Source: Rhodococcus sp. 14-2483-1-2 (GTDB taxonomy: Bacteria; Actinomycetota; Actinomycetes; Mycobacteriales; Mycobacteriaceae). Taken from it: DNA of 64,000 nucleotides. The notes below the pieces were generated by a model, which saw only the letters and a program-made list of their open reading frames with translations, was not told the origin of the DNA and did no database searches. This document shows, one piece after another, positions 56,554 through 64,000 of the stretch. Position 1 is the stretch's first letter. The number at the start of each line of letters is the position of its first letter. The DNA is taken from NCBI RefSeq assembly GCF_002259405.1, contig NZ_NPFW01000021.1:62001-126000 (forward strand), in the 5' to 3' direction. Position numbers and translations under genes: made by a program.

Positions 56554-56668
56554 TCTGTGATCTCCCTTCCGGTTCCTCTCCGGCACCCCGCAGAACTGTC
56601 GATTCGTCCTGTAACGGCCGTCACATAAACGTTGACAGGTACCGGTGTCGCTCTGCCACACTCATGTT

Positions 56669-56686
56669 AGTGCACAATCGTTCACT
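56669..56686. promoter_or_regulatory. Candidate TetR operator AGTG-N10-CACT
   Basis: AGTGCACAATCGTTCACT is an 18-bp imperfect palindrome (seven of nine arm positions match) in the divergent gap, 40 bases before the reductase start. It is the best operator candidate for the adjacent TetR protein. Confidence 0.55.
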
Positions 56687-56726
56687 GAATGGGTCGTAGG
56701 TTTTCGATCCGGTTAGGGAGGATGGA

Positions 56727-57839
56727 ATGACGCTTCAAGAACGTCCGTCGCGGACCTCGGGTTCGCGCAAGTTCTCACTTCTTTCCCTGTTCGAGGCCAT
56801 GGCCACGCCCCACGCGCTCGATCGGTACCTCGAACTCGTCGACCCCATGACGACCGTTCGTGACCTTCGCGGCGAAGTGACCGAGATACACCGGTCCACC
56901 GAAGACTCGTTGACTCTCACCATCCGTCCCACGCGTCAGTGGAAGGGATTCAAGGCCGGCCAGTTCGTTCAGGTCGGGGTCGTCATCGACGGAGTACGGC
57001 ACACCCGCTGCTACTCACCCGCGTGCTCGCAGTACCGCAAGGACGGCCGGATCGAACTGACGATCAAGGCGCATCCCGAGGGCCTGGTGTCGCAGTACCT
57101 GCACAAGAACGCGCACATCGGCCTCGTGGTCAGCCTGTCGCAAGCGGACGGCACGTTCGAGCTTCCCGAACCACGCCCGGCAAAGACGCTGCTGATCAGC
57201 GGTGGCAGCGGCATCACGCCGGTGCTGTCCATGCTCAGGTCGCTGCTGGACGAGGGGTACAGCAGCGACCTGACCTTCCTGCACTACGCGTTCACCGAGA
57301 ACGACGTGGCGTACAAGAAGGATCTGGAGAAGATCGCCGCCGAGCACGAGAACGTCAATATCGTGTTCGCGTACACCGAGCAGAAGACGGGCGGTGATCT
57401 GTACGGGTTCTTCGGCCAGGAACATCTCGACGCAGTGGCCCCGTGGTTCGCCGAGGCCGACACCTTCCTGTGCGGACCTCCCGGACTGATGAAGGGCGTG
57501 ACGTCGTTCTTCGACGACGCAGGTCTGGGCGAGCGGCTGCACCTCGAGGAATTCACGCCCTCGTTCGCCACCGTCAGCGACGACGTCACCGGAACCACCA
57601 CGTTCTCCGGCAGCGATGTGTCCTCGGAGAACGACGGCGAGACGCTGCTCGAGCAGGCCGAATCGGCAGGGCTCTCACCGGCCAACGGTTGCCGGATGGG
57701 TATCTGCTTCACCTGCACCTCGGTGAAGAAGTCCGGCTGCACCAAGAACATCAAGACCGGTGAGACCGACACCGAATCCGACAAGAAGATCCAGTTGTGT
57801 GTGTCCGTCGCCGTGGGCGACGTCGACATCGACATCTAG
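56727..57839 (+). CDS. Ferredoxin reductase with C-terminal [2Fe-2S] domain (desaturase electron donor)
   Basis: 370 aa. FAD-binding ([11 protein letters not shown]-x-Y-S/T-like), NAD-binding ([29 protein letters not shown]) and plant-type [2Fe-2S] domain ([21 protein letters not shown]-x4-C-x2-C ... C). Matches M. tuberculosis Rv3230c, which passes NADPH electrons to DesA3. GGGAGGATGGA precedes ATG 56727. It lies 61 bp before the desaturase in one operon. Confidence 0.93.
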   Translation: MTLQERPSRTSGSRKFSLLSLFEAMATPHALDRYLELVDPMTTVRDLRGEVTEIHRSTEDSLTLTIRPTRQWKGFKAGQFVQVGVVIDGVRHTRCYSPACSQYRKDGRIELTIKAHPEGLVSQYLHKNAHIGLVVSLSQADGTFELPEPRPAKTLLISGGSGITPVLSMLRSLLDEGYSSDLTFLHYAFTENDVAYKKDLEKIAAEHENVNIVFAYTEQKTGGDLYGFFGQEHLDAVAPWFAEADTFLCGPPGLMKGVTSFFDDAGLGERLHLEEFTPSFATVSDDVTGTTTFSGSDVSSENDGETLLEQAESAGLSPANGCRMGICFTCTSVKKSGCTKNIKTGETDTESDKKIQLCVSVAVGDVDIDI

Positions 57840-57900
57840 ATCCACCTCGAACACCGACAACCCAGACCCATCTCGACCCGATCGAATTGGAGATCATCAG

Positions 57901-59085
57901 ATGCTCGGAACGATTCTCTCGATCCTGCCCACCGCCGTCCTGCCCTTTCGCCGCAACGAGACCCTGCCGGACCAGCCGACCGTGCTGACCTTCGAGCAGG
58001 TCGAAGAGCTCGGCCGCGAACTCGACGCACTGCGTGCCCGTACCGTCGCCAAGCTCGGCGACGAGGATCGCGAGTACATCTACAAGATCATCAAGGCGCA
58101 GCGCGGCCTCGAGATCACCGGACGCGCGTTGATGTACCTGCCCTTCCTCCCGCCTGCGTGGCTGGCAGGCGTCGGTGCACTCGGTGTGGCGAAGATACTC
58201 GACAACATGGAGATCGGGCACAACGTCATGCACGGTCAGTACGACTGGATGCGCGAGCCCGGCCTCAACTCCGAGGTGTTCGAGTGGGACACCGTCTGCC
58301 CGGCGGATCAGTGGAAGCACTCGCACAACTACATGCATCACACCTTCACCAACATCGTCGGCATGGACCGCGACATCGGTTACGGCATCCTGCGCATGGA
58401 CCAGGATCAGAAGTGGAACCCGTACTACCTCGGTAACCCGGTCTACGCGTTCCTGTTGATGACGTTCTTCGAGTGGGGCGTGATGCTGCACGACCTCGAG
58501 ACCGAGAACATCGTCGCGGGCAAGCGCAAGTGGCACGACGTCAAGCCGCTGCTGCAGGGCATGTGGCGCAAGGCGGGCAAGCAGGCGCTCAAGGACTACG
58601 TGATCTTCCCCGCGCTGACCGGTCCGTTCTTCGCTTCCACCGTGGTCGGCAACGTCGCCGCGAACCTCATCCGCAACGTGTGGACCTACTCGATCATCTT
58701 CTGTGGTCACTTCCCGACCGGAGTCCAGACCTTCAGCCAGGAAGAGACTGCCGAAGAGACCCGCGGCGAGTGGTACGTGCGTCAGATGCTGGGATCCGCC
58801 AACATCGAGGGCACCCCGCTGTTCCACATCATGTCGGGCAACCTCTCGCACCAGATCGAGCATCACCTGTTCCCCGATCTGCCCGCACATCGCTACCCGC
58901 AGATCGCGCCCGAGGTCAAGGCTCTGTGCGAGAAGTACGACCTGCCGTACAACACCGGTGGCTTCTTCCACCAGATCGGCACCGTGTGGGGCAAGATCTT
59001 CAAGCTCGCGCTGCCCAACTCGCTCACGGGATCGGCGGCTCCGGCCGGTGTTATCGTCGAGCGTAAGAAGACCAGCGCAGCGTGA
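57901..59085 (+). CDS. desA3: Acyl-CoA delta-9 desaturase (DesA3-like)
   Basis: 394 aa membrane di-iron enzyme. Three His boxes: GHNVMH (~103), HSHNYMHH (~140) and HQIEHH (~318), with hydrophobic segments between and an [11 protein letters not shown] stretch after the third, as in DesA3 and linoleoyl-CoA desaturases. It introduces a double bond into stearoyl-CoA (oleate formation) using the adjacent reductase. GGAG lies 8-11 bases before ATG 57901. Its stop overlaps the start of the next small gene (GTGA). Confidence 0.93.
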   Translation: MLGTILSILPTAVLPFRRNETLPDQPTVLTFEQVEELGRELDALRARTVAKLGDEDREYIYKIIKAQRGLEITGRALMYLPFLPPAWLAGVGALGVAKILDNMEIGHNVMHGQYDWMREPGLNSEVFEWDTVCPADQWKHSHNYMHHTFTNIVGMDRDIGYGILRMDQDQKWNPYYLGNPVYAFLLMTFFEWGVMLHDLETENIVAGKRKWHDVKPLLQGMWRKAGKQALKDYVIFPALTGPFFASTVVGNVAANLIRNVWTYSIIFCGHFPTGVQTFSQEETAEETRGEWYVRQMLGSANIEGTPLFHIMSGNLSHQIEHHLFPDLPAHRYPQIAPEVKALCEKYDLPYNTGGFFHQIGTVWGKIFKLALPNSLTGSAAPAGVIVERKKTSAA

Positions 59086-59342
59086 CGACTTCGAAGGGGG
59101 CGGTCCTGTTGGTAGGAAAGTTCGAGCGCAACAAGGACACCGTGCAGGAATTCACCGAATCGGCCGCGACTCATGTCGGCCGGATCGTGGTGATCATCGC
59201 CGGAGCCGTCCGCGACGTCACTCGTGAAATCGGCGATCTGATCACCGACGGAATCGAGATGCGTGAGGCGGCGAAGAAGGCGGAGCGTGACGCACCGCTT
59301 GGCACCGTGATCAACGGAGAGTTCGAGACCCGCGAGCGGTAG
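59082..59342 (+). CDS. Small protein coupled to the desaturase
   Basis: 86 aa. A central hydrophobic stretch ([30 protein letters not shown]) is amphipathic or a weak membrane helix; the rest is charged. GTG 59082 overlaps the desaturase stop by four bases; a TTG at 59109 preceded by AAGGGGG is an alternative that would start VGKFERNKD. No family recognised. Coupling suggests a membrane-associated helper of the desaturase, but this is only inference. Confidence 0.7.
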   Translation: MTTSKGAVLLVGKFERNKDTVQEFTESAATHVGRIVVIIAGAVRDVTREIGDLITDGIEMREAAKKAERDAPLGTVINGEFETRER

Positions 59343-59380
59343 AGCAATACCCGATCCACACAGCAGTACCAGATCCAATC

Positions 59381-59413
59381 AGCGCCGCCCGAGCATTGCT
59401 CGGGCGGCGCTGT
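59381..59413. terminator. 15-bp hairpin between convergent genes
   Basis: CAGCGCCGCCCGAGC pairs perfectly with GCTCGGGCGGCGCTG around ATT. It sits between the desaturase operon and the convergent methyltransferase gene, so it likely ends both transcripts. Confidence 0.8.
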
Positions 59414-59430
59414 TGTGTGCGGACCCACGG

Positions 59431-60558
59431 TCAGCGTGCGCGTAGCCGCCACAACGACGTGGTTTCGCGCGAGCGCGCCTCGTGCAGCACATCGGAGCTG
59501 TCGGTGACGCGCGAATGCGTCGGAGTGGTGTCGGTGCGGCCGACGACGGCCAGGCCCGCCGCGTCGATAGCCGTGAGAAGGTCTGCGCGAGTGACCAATT
59601 CGAGTAGCTCGGCGAGGTCGGAGACCACCAACCATGCCTCACCGTCGGGTGCCAAGTGCCCGCGAAGTCGGCTGAGGAAGGACTTGAGCATCCGCGAGCC
59701 GGGGTCGTACACCGCATGTTCGATGCCCGACGTCGGTTTCGTGGGAATCCACGGCGGATTGCACACGATCAGCCCCGCACGCCCGGACGGAAAGATGTCG
59801 GCCTGCACCACCTCGACCCGATCGGCGTACCCGAGCGCATCGATGTTGGCTCGTGCGCACGCGACCGACCGTGGATCCTTGTCGGTCGCGACCACCGAGG
59901 TCACGCCGCGGCGGGCGAGTACTGCAGCCAGAACGCCCGAGCCGGTGCCGATGTCGAACGCTCGCTCCGTATCCGGCAGTGGTGCGGCGGCGACGAGCTG
60001 AACGTACTCGCCGCGGACGGGAGAGAAGACACCGTAGTGCGGGTGGATCGAAGCGTCGAGCGCCGGAACGAAGACGCCCTTGCGTCGCCACTCGTGTGCG
60101 CCGACCATGCCGAGGAGTTCGCGCAACGAGAGCACGCACGGCGCAGCGTCAGGGCCGAGAGCTTCGGTCACCGCCGCCGATACGTCCGGTGCCCGGCCGA
60201 GATCGAGGCGGACTTCCGAATCGAGTTCCACCAGAAGCATTCCCAGTACTCGTGCACGTCGCGCTTGGTACTGGCGGTGCAGATGGAATCGCTCCGCGCC
60301 CGACGCGTCGGGCACGTGCTTGGCGGCCGGTACCCGCCGGGTCATCGCCGACAACAGCTGTCGAGCATTGTTGTAATCGCCGCGCCACAGCAGGGCCTCA
60401 CCGATCGTGGCCATCTTGTACGCCACGTCGGCGGTGGTCGAATCGTTCACGATCCGCACCACACGGGGCGGGGGTGCACCGTTCTCGGACTGCCAGCGGG
60501 ACGTCCGCTCGCTCCCGTTCTCGGTCCACGTGATGCTCGATGCTGCGTTCTCGTTCAT
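59431..60558 (-). CDS. Class I SAM methyltransferase (N6-MTase/HemK-like)
   Basis: 375 aa. N-terminal helical part (LLWRGDYNNARQLLSAMTRRVP, LLVELDS), then the Rossmann core: RAFDIGTGSGVLAAVLARRG (motif I), VVATDKDPRSVACARANIDALG (motif II), and LIVCNPPWIPTKP with NPPW (motif IV), the signature of amino-methyltransferases acting on Gln, Ade or Asn. Target unknown. ATG 60558 overlaps the stop of the upstream dehydrogenase gene (ATGA), so they are coupled. Confidence 0.87.
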   Translation of the reverse strand: MNENAASSITWTENGSERTSRWQSENGAPPPRVVRIVNDSTTADVAYKMATIGEALLWRGDYNNARQLLSAMTRRVPAAKHVPDASGAERFHLHRQYQARRARVLGMLLVELDSEVRLDLGRAPDVSAAVTEALGPDAAPCVLSLRELLGMVGAHEWRRKGVFVPALDASIHPHYGVFSPVRGEYVQLVAAAPLPDTERAFDIGTGSGVLAAVLARRGVTSVVATDKDPRSVACARANIDALGYADRVEVVQADIFPSGRAGLIVCNPPWIPTKPTSGIEHAVYDPGSRMLKSFLSRLRGHLAPDGEAWLVVSDLAELLELVTRADLLTAIDAAGLAVVGRTDTTPTHSRVTDSSDVLHEARSRETTSLWRLRAR

Positions 60559-61697
60559 GCTGCGGTGTGCGGGTACTCCGCACTGCGGTGTTGGAACGCA
60601 AGGATATTGGGGTTCACGATGACGCCGTTTCTGATCTCGATCGATCGCTCGATGGTGGCATCACCGCTCCAGGCCGTGGGGCCGTCGAGAACGGTTCGCA
60701 GATACGGCAGCAATGATTCGCTGATCTCCCAGGTGGCCGAGTTCCACAGATAGGAAGGGCTGTGGTCGACGGCGTAGTACTTGACGTTGTCACCGACGGT
60801 GAACATGGGATCGGTGAACGACGTGGGCCTGGCCCACTCGAAGCCCATTCCCTCGTCGCAGGAAACGTCGACCACGAGCGTGCCGGGTGCGAGAGTGGGC
60901 AGATCGTCGTTCATCAGGAACGTCAACGGTGCATTGGTGTCCTGCAGAACGCAATTGACGATCACGTCGTGGTCGGCGAGGAACTGCGAGAGTGGCACCC
61001 GTCCCTCGGGCGTGAGAGCACGGCTCTGTCTGGGATCGGCGTCGTCGAGATCGAAGTTCACGATGTTTGCCGAATGGATGGGCGAACCGACGGCAGTGAC
61101 ACCGCGTTGGGTCAACACGTCGACATCGTGGATGCCGTGCGCGTTCAGAGCGGTGACCGCACCGCGCGCCGTGGCTCCGAAGCCGATGACGGCGGCACGC
61201 AACCTTCGGCCGTAATCGCCGGTGGAACCGATCAGCTGCAACGCATGCAGCACCGAGCAGTAGCCGGCCAGTTCGTTGTTCTTGTGGAACACATGGAGAT
61301 TGAACCAGCCGTCCGGCGTCCAGTGATTCATGGCCTCGAACGCGATCAGTGTCAGCTTGCGTTCGACGGCGATCTGGGTGAGCTGTTCGTCCTGTACGCA
61401 GTGCGGCCAGCCCCACAGCGTCTGCCCGGGTCGCAGCGCGGCAAGATCCTCGGCCTGTGGCTTGGGCAGCAGGATCACATCGCACTCGGCGATGAGCTGC
61501 TCGCGTGTGCGAATGCCCGCCACTTGGCCGGCCAAGTGCTCGTCCGAAATTCCGAACGGCTCGCCGTAGCCGGATTCGAGGAACATGCGGGCTCGGATGT
61601 CGGCATCGATGCGATCGAGATGAAGTGGATGAATCGGAAGTCGCCGCTCATTCGGCTTGCGTGAACGTGAGAGGACTCCGAGAGTGAGCTGATGCAC
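60555..61697 (-). CDS. AlaDH/PNT-type dehydrogenase, N5-(carboxyethyl)ornithine synthase-like
   Basis: 380 aa. N-terminal alanine-dehydrogenase-like domain (LGVLSRSRKPNERRLPIHPLHLDRI; FLESGYGEPFGI; CDVILLPKPQAEDL) and a Rossmann part (AAVIGFGATARGAVTALNAHGIHDV). HWTPDGWFNLHVFHKNNELAGYCSVLHALQLIG is characteristic of the group that includes N5-(carboxyethyl)ornithine synthase and saccharopine dehydrogenase-type imine reductases. It would reduce an imine between an amino acid and a keto acid, so an opine-like product is possible. GTG 61697 has GAAGGG upstream and starts the correct N-terminus. Confidence 0.8.
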   Translation of the reverse strand: MHQLTLGVLSRSRKPNERRLPIHPLHLDRIDADIRARMFLESGYGEPFGISDEHLAGQVAGIRTREQLIAECDVILLPKPQAEDLAALRPGQTLWGWPHCVQDEQLTQIAVERKLTLIAFEAMNHWTPDGWFNLHVFHKNNELAGYCSVLHALQLIGSTGDYGRRLRAAVIGFGATARGAVTALNAHGIHDVDVLTQRGVTAVGSPIHSANIVNFDLDDADPRQSRALTPEGRVPLSQFLADHDVIVNCVLQDTNAPLTFLMNDDLPTLAPGTLVVDVSCDEGMGFEWARPTSFTDPMFTVGDNVKYYAVDHSPSYLWNSATWEISESLLPYLRTVLDGPTAWSGDATIERSIEIRNGVIVNPNILAFQHRSAEYPHTAA

Positions 61698-61924
61698 GTG
61701 TGACCCTTCGTTATGCGAAGTCAACCACAGTGAGCCGAAGTGTCTTGCGTTCGTGCTGGTCAGAGGTGCGCCTCCGTGAATGGCTTTCACGCAAGGATAC
61801 CCCGTTAGCGGCGCTGGCCCGGGGCGTCGAACTGCTGAACTTTCCAGAGCCAGGTAGCGAGAATGCGTAGGTTAAGCCGGAGGAGCGCCGCTGTCGGCCC
61901 CATCGTCGGCTGAGTGAATCGGAG

Positions 61925-62230
61925 GTGGATCTGCTGACTTCGGAGTTGGAAGGGTGCACAACCGCTCCGGAGGTGGCCGAGCTGTTCGGGATTCATCGGC
62001 AGACCGTCGCGCGACTGTCAGCGAGCAGGGGAGTGACGACTCGTTCGCGTGCTCGGATCGATGCTGAGCTCCTTGCGGAAGTGACCTGGAGCTACGAACG
62101 CGGGAGGTCCACCGTTGAGCTGGGGTGGCAGTACGGCCTTGCTGCCAGCAGTTTCGGCAAAGCCTTAAAGAAGTCGGGCGTGGCCCCTCGGCAGCCGAAG
62201 TTCAATCGGTGGGCTACAAGAGATGAGTAG
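61925..62230 (+). CDS. HTH fragment resembling a serine-recombinase C-terminus
   Basis: 101 aa. The frame upstream of the GTG is open to 61871 and adds RRLSESEV, so RRLSESEVDLLTSELEG...AELFGIHRQTVARLSASRGV forms an HTH like those after the catalytic domain of large serine recombinases. A second HTH-like repeat follows (RIDAELLAEVTWSYERG...AASSFGKALKKSGV). The catalytic domain is absent and the frame is stopped at 61868. GTG 61925 has no separate ribosome site, so it is probably a relic. It marks the start of a compositionally different region. Confidence 0.5.
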   Translation: MDLLTSELEGCTTAPEVAELFGIHRQTVARLSASRGVTTRSRARIDAELLAEVTWSYERGRSTVELGWQYGLAASSFGKALKKSGVAPRQPKFNRWATRDE

Positions 62231-62236
62231 CTACGT

Positions 62237-62459
62237 TCAGTCAGCTCGGTCGTCGGCTTCGTGTGGATCTTCTTGCCCAGCTGGCTCGGTCTCCTCCATG
62301 GCGAGTGCGACAAGCACCTTCGAAATTTGGTGGAGGTCGGGCTGCGGTTCGACGGCTGAGCGGACGTACACGACTGTGCCGCCACTGGTGACGGTTGGCG
62401 GGGGGAACGTAGACCTCACCGCGCGCATAGCGCATGTAGATCTTGTCTGCGCGATTCAC
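62237..62459 (-). pseudogene. Small gene broken by 1-nt frameshift
   Basis: Starts at GTG 62459 (AGGAAC ~10 bases upstream): MNRADKIYMRYARGEVYVPP, then the frame is lost. Reading five rather than six C in the run at 62400-62405 continues into PTVTSGGTVVYVRSAVEPQP and ISKVLVALAMEETEPAGQED up to TAG/TGA at 62237. The joined product would be ~73 aa, with a basic N-terminus and an acidic tail. Function not recognised. Two overlapping frames each with sensible halves support a single frameshifted gene. Confidence 0.55.
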
Positions 62460-62722
62460 GAGCGACTTGTTCCTGTGCAGACACCGCGTCGGCGTTGTAT
62501 GAGTTTCTGATCAGTCAGATCCTCTAAAGGGCGATAGAAATCGTGAATGATGCGCTGATGTGCAGTGTCCATTAAGGAATGAGAGTCTTGGTGCTCTAGC
62601 TAGATTCTTCTAAGCTGGTGGTGCTGTGTGATGTAAGTTGAGATAAACAAGCATACCATTCATACCATTCATACCAGCATGACACGTCTTGTTGAGTAGT
62701 AGCTGGTAGATTCAAGTTTGTC
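62460..62722. other. AT-rich gap at island border
   Basis: No gene seen. It contains the 9-bp tandem repeat and has much lower GC than the region left of 61800. Confidence 0.5.
62652..62676. repeat. CATACCATT tandem repeat (2.8 copies)
   Basis: CATACCATT CATACCATT CATACCA in the non-coding gap before the helicase stop. Could be slippage, an iteron-like site or a target-site relic. Confidence 0.8.
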
Positions 62723-64000
62723 TCAGTATGCGTCTTCGATCCGATTTTCTAATAATCGAATATACCTAAACGGAACAGTATCCCGCGTTAGTCGGGACAG
62801 TACCTTGTCGAGGTGTGACTCGTGAACTGCCAACATTAGTAACTTCTGTGCCCGCGTCGCTCCAACATACAACACGCGACGCGGTTCACCGTCTCGGTCC
62901 TCATGCCATAGGAGTACGCCCGATTGGTCACGGGTTCGCGATTCATGGTCCTCGGGAATTACCATGGTTACAAACTGCTGCTGAAGGCCCTTGTAGCTAT
63001 GAATTGTTCCGTACTGAATCGACGTTTTCTTACCCCAGTTGGGCATGGCGGGCCACTTGTCTCCTCTCGGAATCGTAAGACTTCCGACCCAGTCGAACGA
63101 GTTCGAGGAAAGTGCTTGCATCAAACTATTCTTGAAAGTTGACGGATTTTTATCGAAAGCGGTTGAGGTGGCGACACGAAGAACTGAGGTAAGAAACTGC
63201 CTTTCGGAGAGGCCAATCTTTTCCAAAAAATCCATGAGCGCGAGCTTTCTAAGTTCCTTGTTCGATGATTCGTGAAGTGTATTCGCAAGGTCATGCAAGG
63301 CCGATTGTCGTAGTCGAGTATTGGTCTCGTCATGCAGACACCGGATAGCAGATGCTATGCGGACCAATTTGCTGTCGGAGTTCAGTTCTGGTTTACTGCC
63401 GCCCGCGACACTACGCGCTGTATTCCAGTTGTGAGAAAGGATGACCGTTTGGTCCAATCTGTATCCCTCGCTTGTCCTTAGTAACTCAATGCAAGGAGCG
63501 ATCGACTTAATATCAGAATACCCAAAGATGTAGATTGGAGTCTCGCTGTTTCGGTTAGGCCCACGAGCAATGTCGACAGATGACGTGCTCACCCGCAAGC
63601 TGCCTGCAATAGCGCAGATAGCTGGTGTGCTACGAAAATTGCCGTCCAGTCGATCTCCTGTGGGAGCTAGGGTACTCAAGGCTGGAACCGGTGAGCTAGA
63701 CTGTAACTGTCGGAAGTCGTAAATCGCTTGATCTGGATCACCGACCAGGACGATCATTACACCAGCTTCTTTAAACAATTGTAGTACATTGAAATCAGAA
63801 CCTGAGCAATCCTGTACTTCATCTACTATCACCTCGCTAAATCGACTGCCGATGAGAGCGGTAAGTTTGGAGCGATCAGAAGAATCGGCAAGGATTGAGT
63901 CCGCAACTTGCCGGGATGCTTCTGCGCTGTAATAGCCACGATTAATGAGCGTCTTTCTGATACGTGTCGCCTCGGCTTCAAATTCTATGCGCTGGGTAGA
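62723..64000 (-). CDS. UvrD/Rep-type superfamily 1 helicase, 5' partial
   Basis: 425 aa visible; the frame is open to the right edge, so the N-terminus with Walker A is outside. Helicase motifs in order: II (SEVIVDEVQDCSG), III (VLVGDPDQAIYDFRQ), IV (LDGNFRSTPAICAIAG), V (TIHSYKGLQQQFVTMVI), VI (RVLYVGATRAQKLLMLAV). This is the C-terminal two-thirds of a short UvrD-like helicase. Codon use is much more AT-rich than the rest of the window, a sign of transfer. Short UvrD-like helicases of this kind occur alone or as GajB in Gabija defence; the partner would lie to the right, outside the window. Confidence 0.87.
   Translation of the reverse strand, partial: STQRIEFEAEATRIRKTLINRGYYSAEASRQVADSILADSSDRSKLTALIGSRFSEVIVDEVQDCSGSDFNVLQLFKEAGVMIVLVGDPDQAIYDFRQLQSSSPVPALSTLAPTGDRLDGNFRSTPAICAIAGSLRVSTSSVDIARGPNRNSETPIYIFGYSDIKSIAPCIELLRTSEGYRLDQTVILSHNWNTARSVAGGSKPELNSDSKLVRIASAIRCLHDETNTRLRQSALHDLANTLHESSNKELRKLALMDFLEKIGLSERQFLTSVLRVATSTAFDKNPSTFKNSLMQALSSNSFDWVGSLTIPRGDKWPAMPNWGKKTSIQYGTIHSYKGLQQQFVTMVIPEDHESRTRDQSGVLLWHEDRDGEPRRVLYVGATRAQKLLMLAVHESHLDKVLSRLTRDTVPFRYIRLLENRIEDAY

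Noticed and set aside
62223-62510. Plus-strand 95-codon frame
   Set aside because: Ser/Thr-rich translation without motifs; the minus strand gives a better single gene after correcting one base.
1-64000. CRISPR array or replication origin
   Set aside because: I saw no regularly spaced repeats and no DnaA-box cluster; the only tandem repeats are the short ones listed.

Overview
The window looks like the chromosome of a high-GC mycolic-acid actinobacterium, most likely Rhodococcus (fascians/erythropolis side). The support is a mixed catechol-hydroxamate siderophore system, an IdeR/DtxR-type iron box, a DesA3-type acyl desaturase with its reductase, an assimilatory nitrate reductase fused to its own flavoprotein reductase, and a tRNA-His next to orn. 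Assignments come from reading the sequence; no database search was run.

Layout. 1-9576 (+): end of a siderophore locus, with the last two modules of an NRPS (my hand-read specificity codes fit Gly, then N5-hydroxyornithine) and a thioesterase, a siderophore-binding lipoprotein, a stand-alone aryl-carrier protein, and a siderophore-interacting reductase fused to a degenerate O-methyltransferase-like domain. This fits a heterobactin-type DHB-...-Gly-hOrn product whose earlier genes lie left of the window. 9577-10246: gene-poor, with a tRNA 3'-end fragment and a strong terminator. 10247-13923: three secreted or lipid-anchored hydrolases. 13997-20052: luciferase-like oxidoreductase, a frameshifted universal stress protein, enoyl-CoA hydratase, membrane protein, a small Rho-N-like protein behind a SigF-like promoter, and a second siderophore-binding lipoprotein under an iron box. 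20094-27338: OYE-nitroreductase fusion, TetR, DHA2 efflux pump, SDR, STAS protein, aldo-keto reductase, membrane protein.

27435-37905 (all -): a compact Wzx/Wzy-type exopolysaccharide locus. It has a polyprenyl-phosphate sugar transferase, a polymerase, a flippase, a Wzz-like chain-length protein, three glycosyltransferases and an HxxxD acyltransferase, many with overlapping ends. A GAF protein and a divergent secreted glycoside hydrolase follow. 40003-53646: alpha/beta hydrolase, nitrate reductase fusion, L,D-transpeptidase, M23 endopeptidase, tRNA-His, orn, HerA-like ATPase, SDR, an FadH-like reductase and PadR. 53730-59342: MFS transporter, hydrolase, and TetR facing a desaturase operon. 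59431-61697: methyltransferase plus an AlaDH/PNT-type dehydrogenase.

61800-64000: an abrupt change. A recombinase-like HTH fragment, a small frameshifted gene and a 9-bp tandem repeat lead into a visibly AT-richer region with a UvrD/Rep-type helicase that runs off the right edge. This looks like the border of a genomic island, possibly a defence island. Two genes (15395 and 62459) each carry an apparent single-base insertion in a six-G run, which matters for both assembly quality and gene status.
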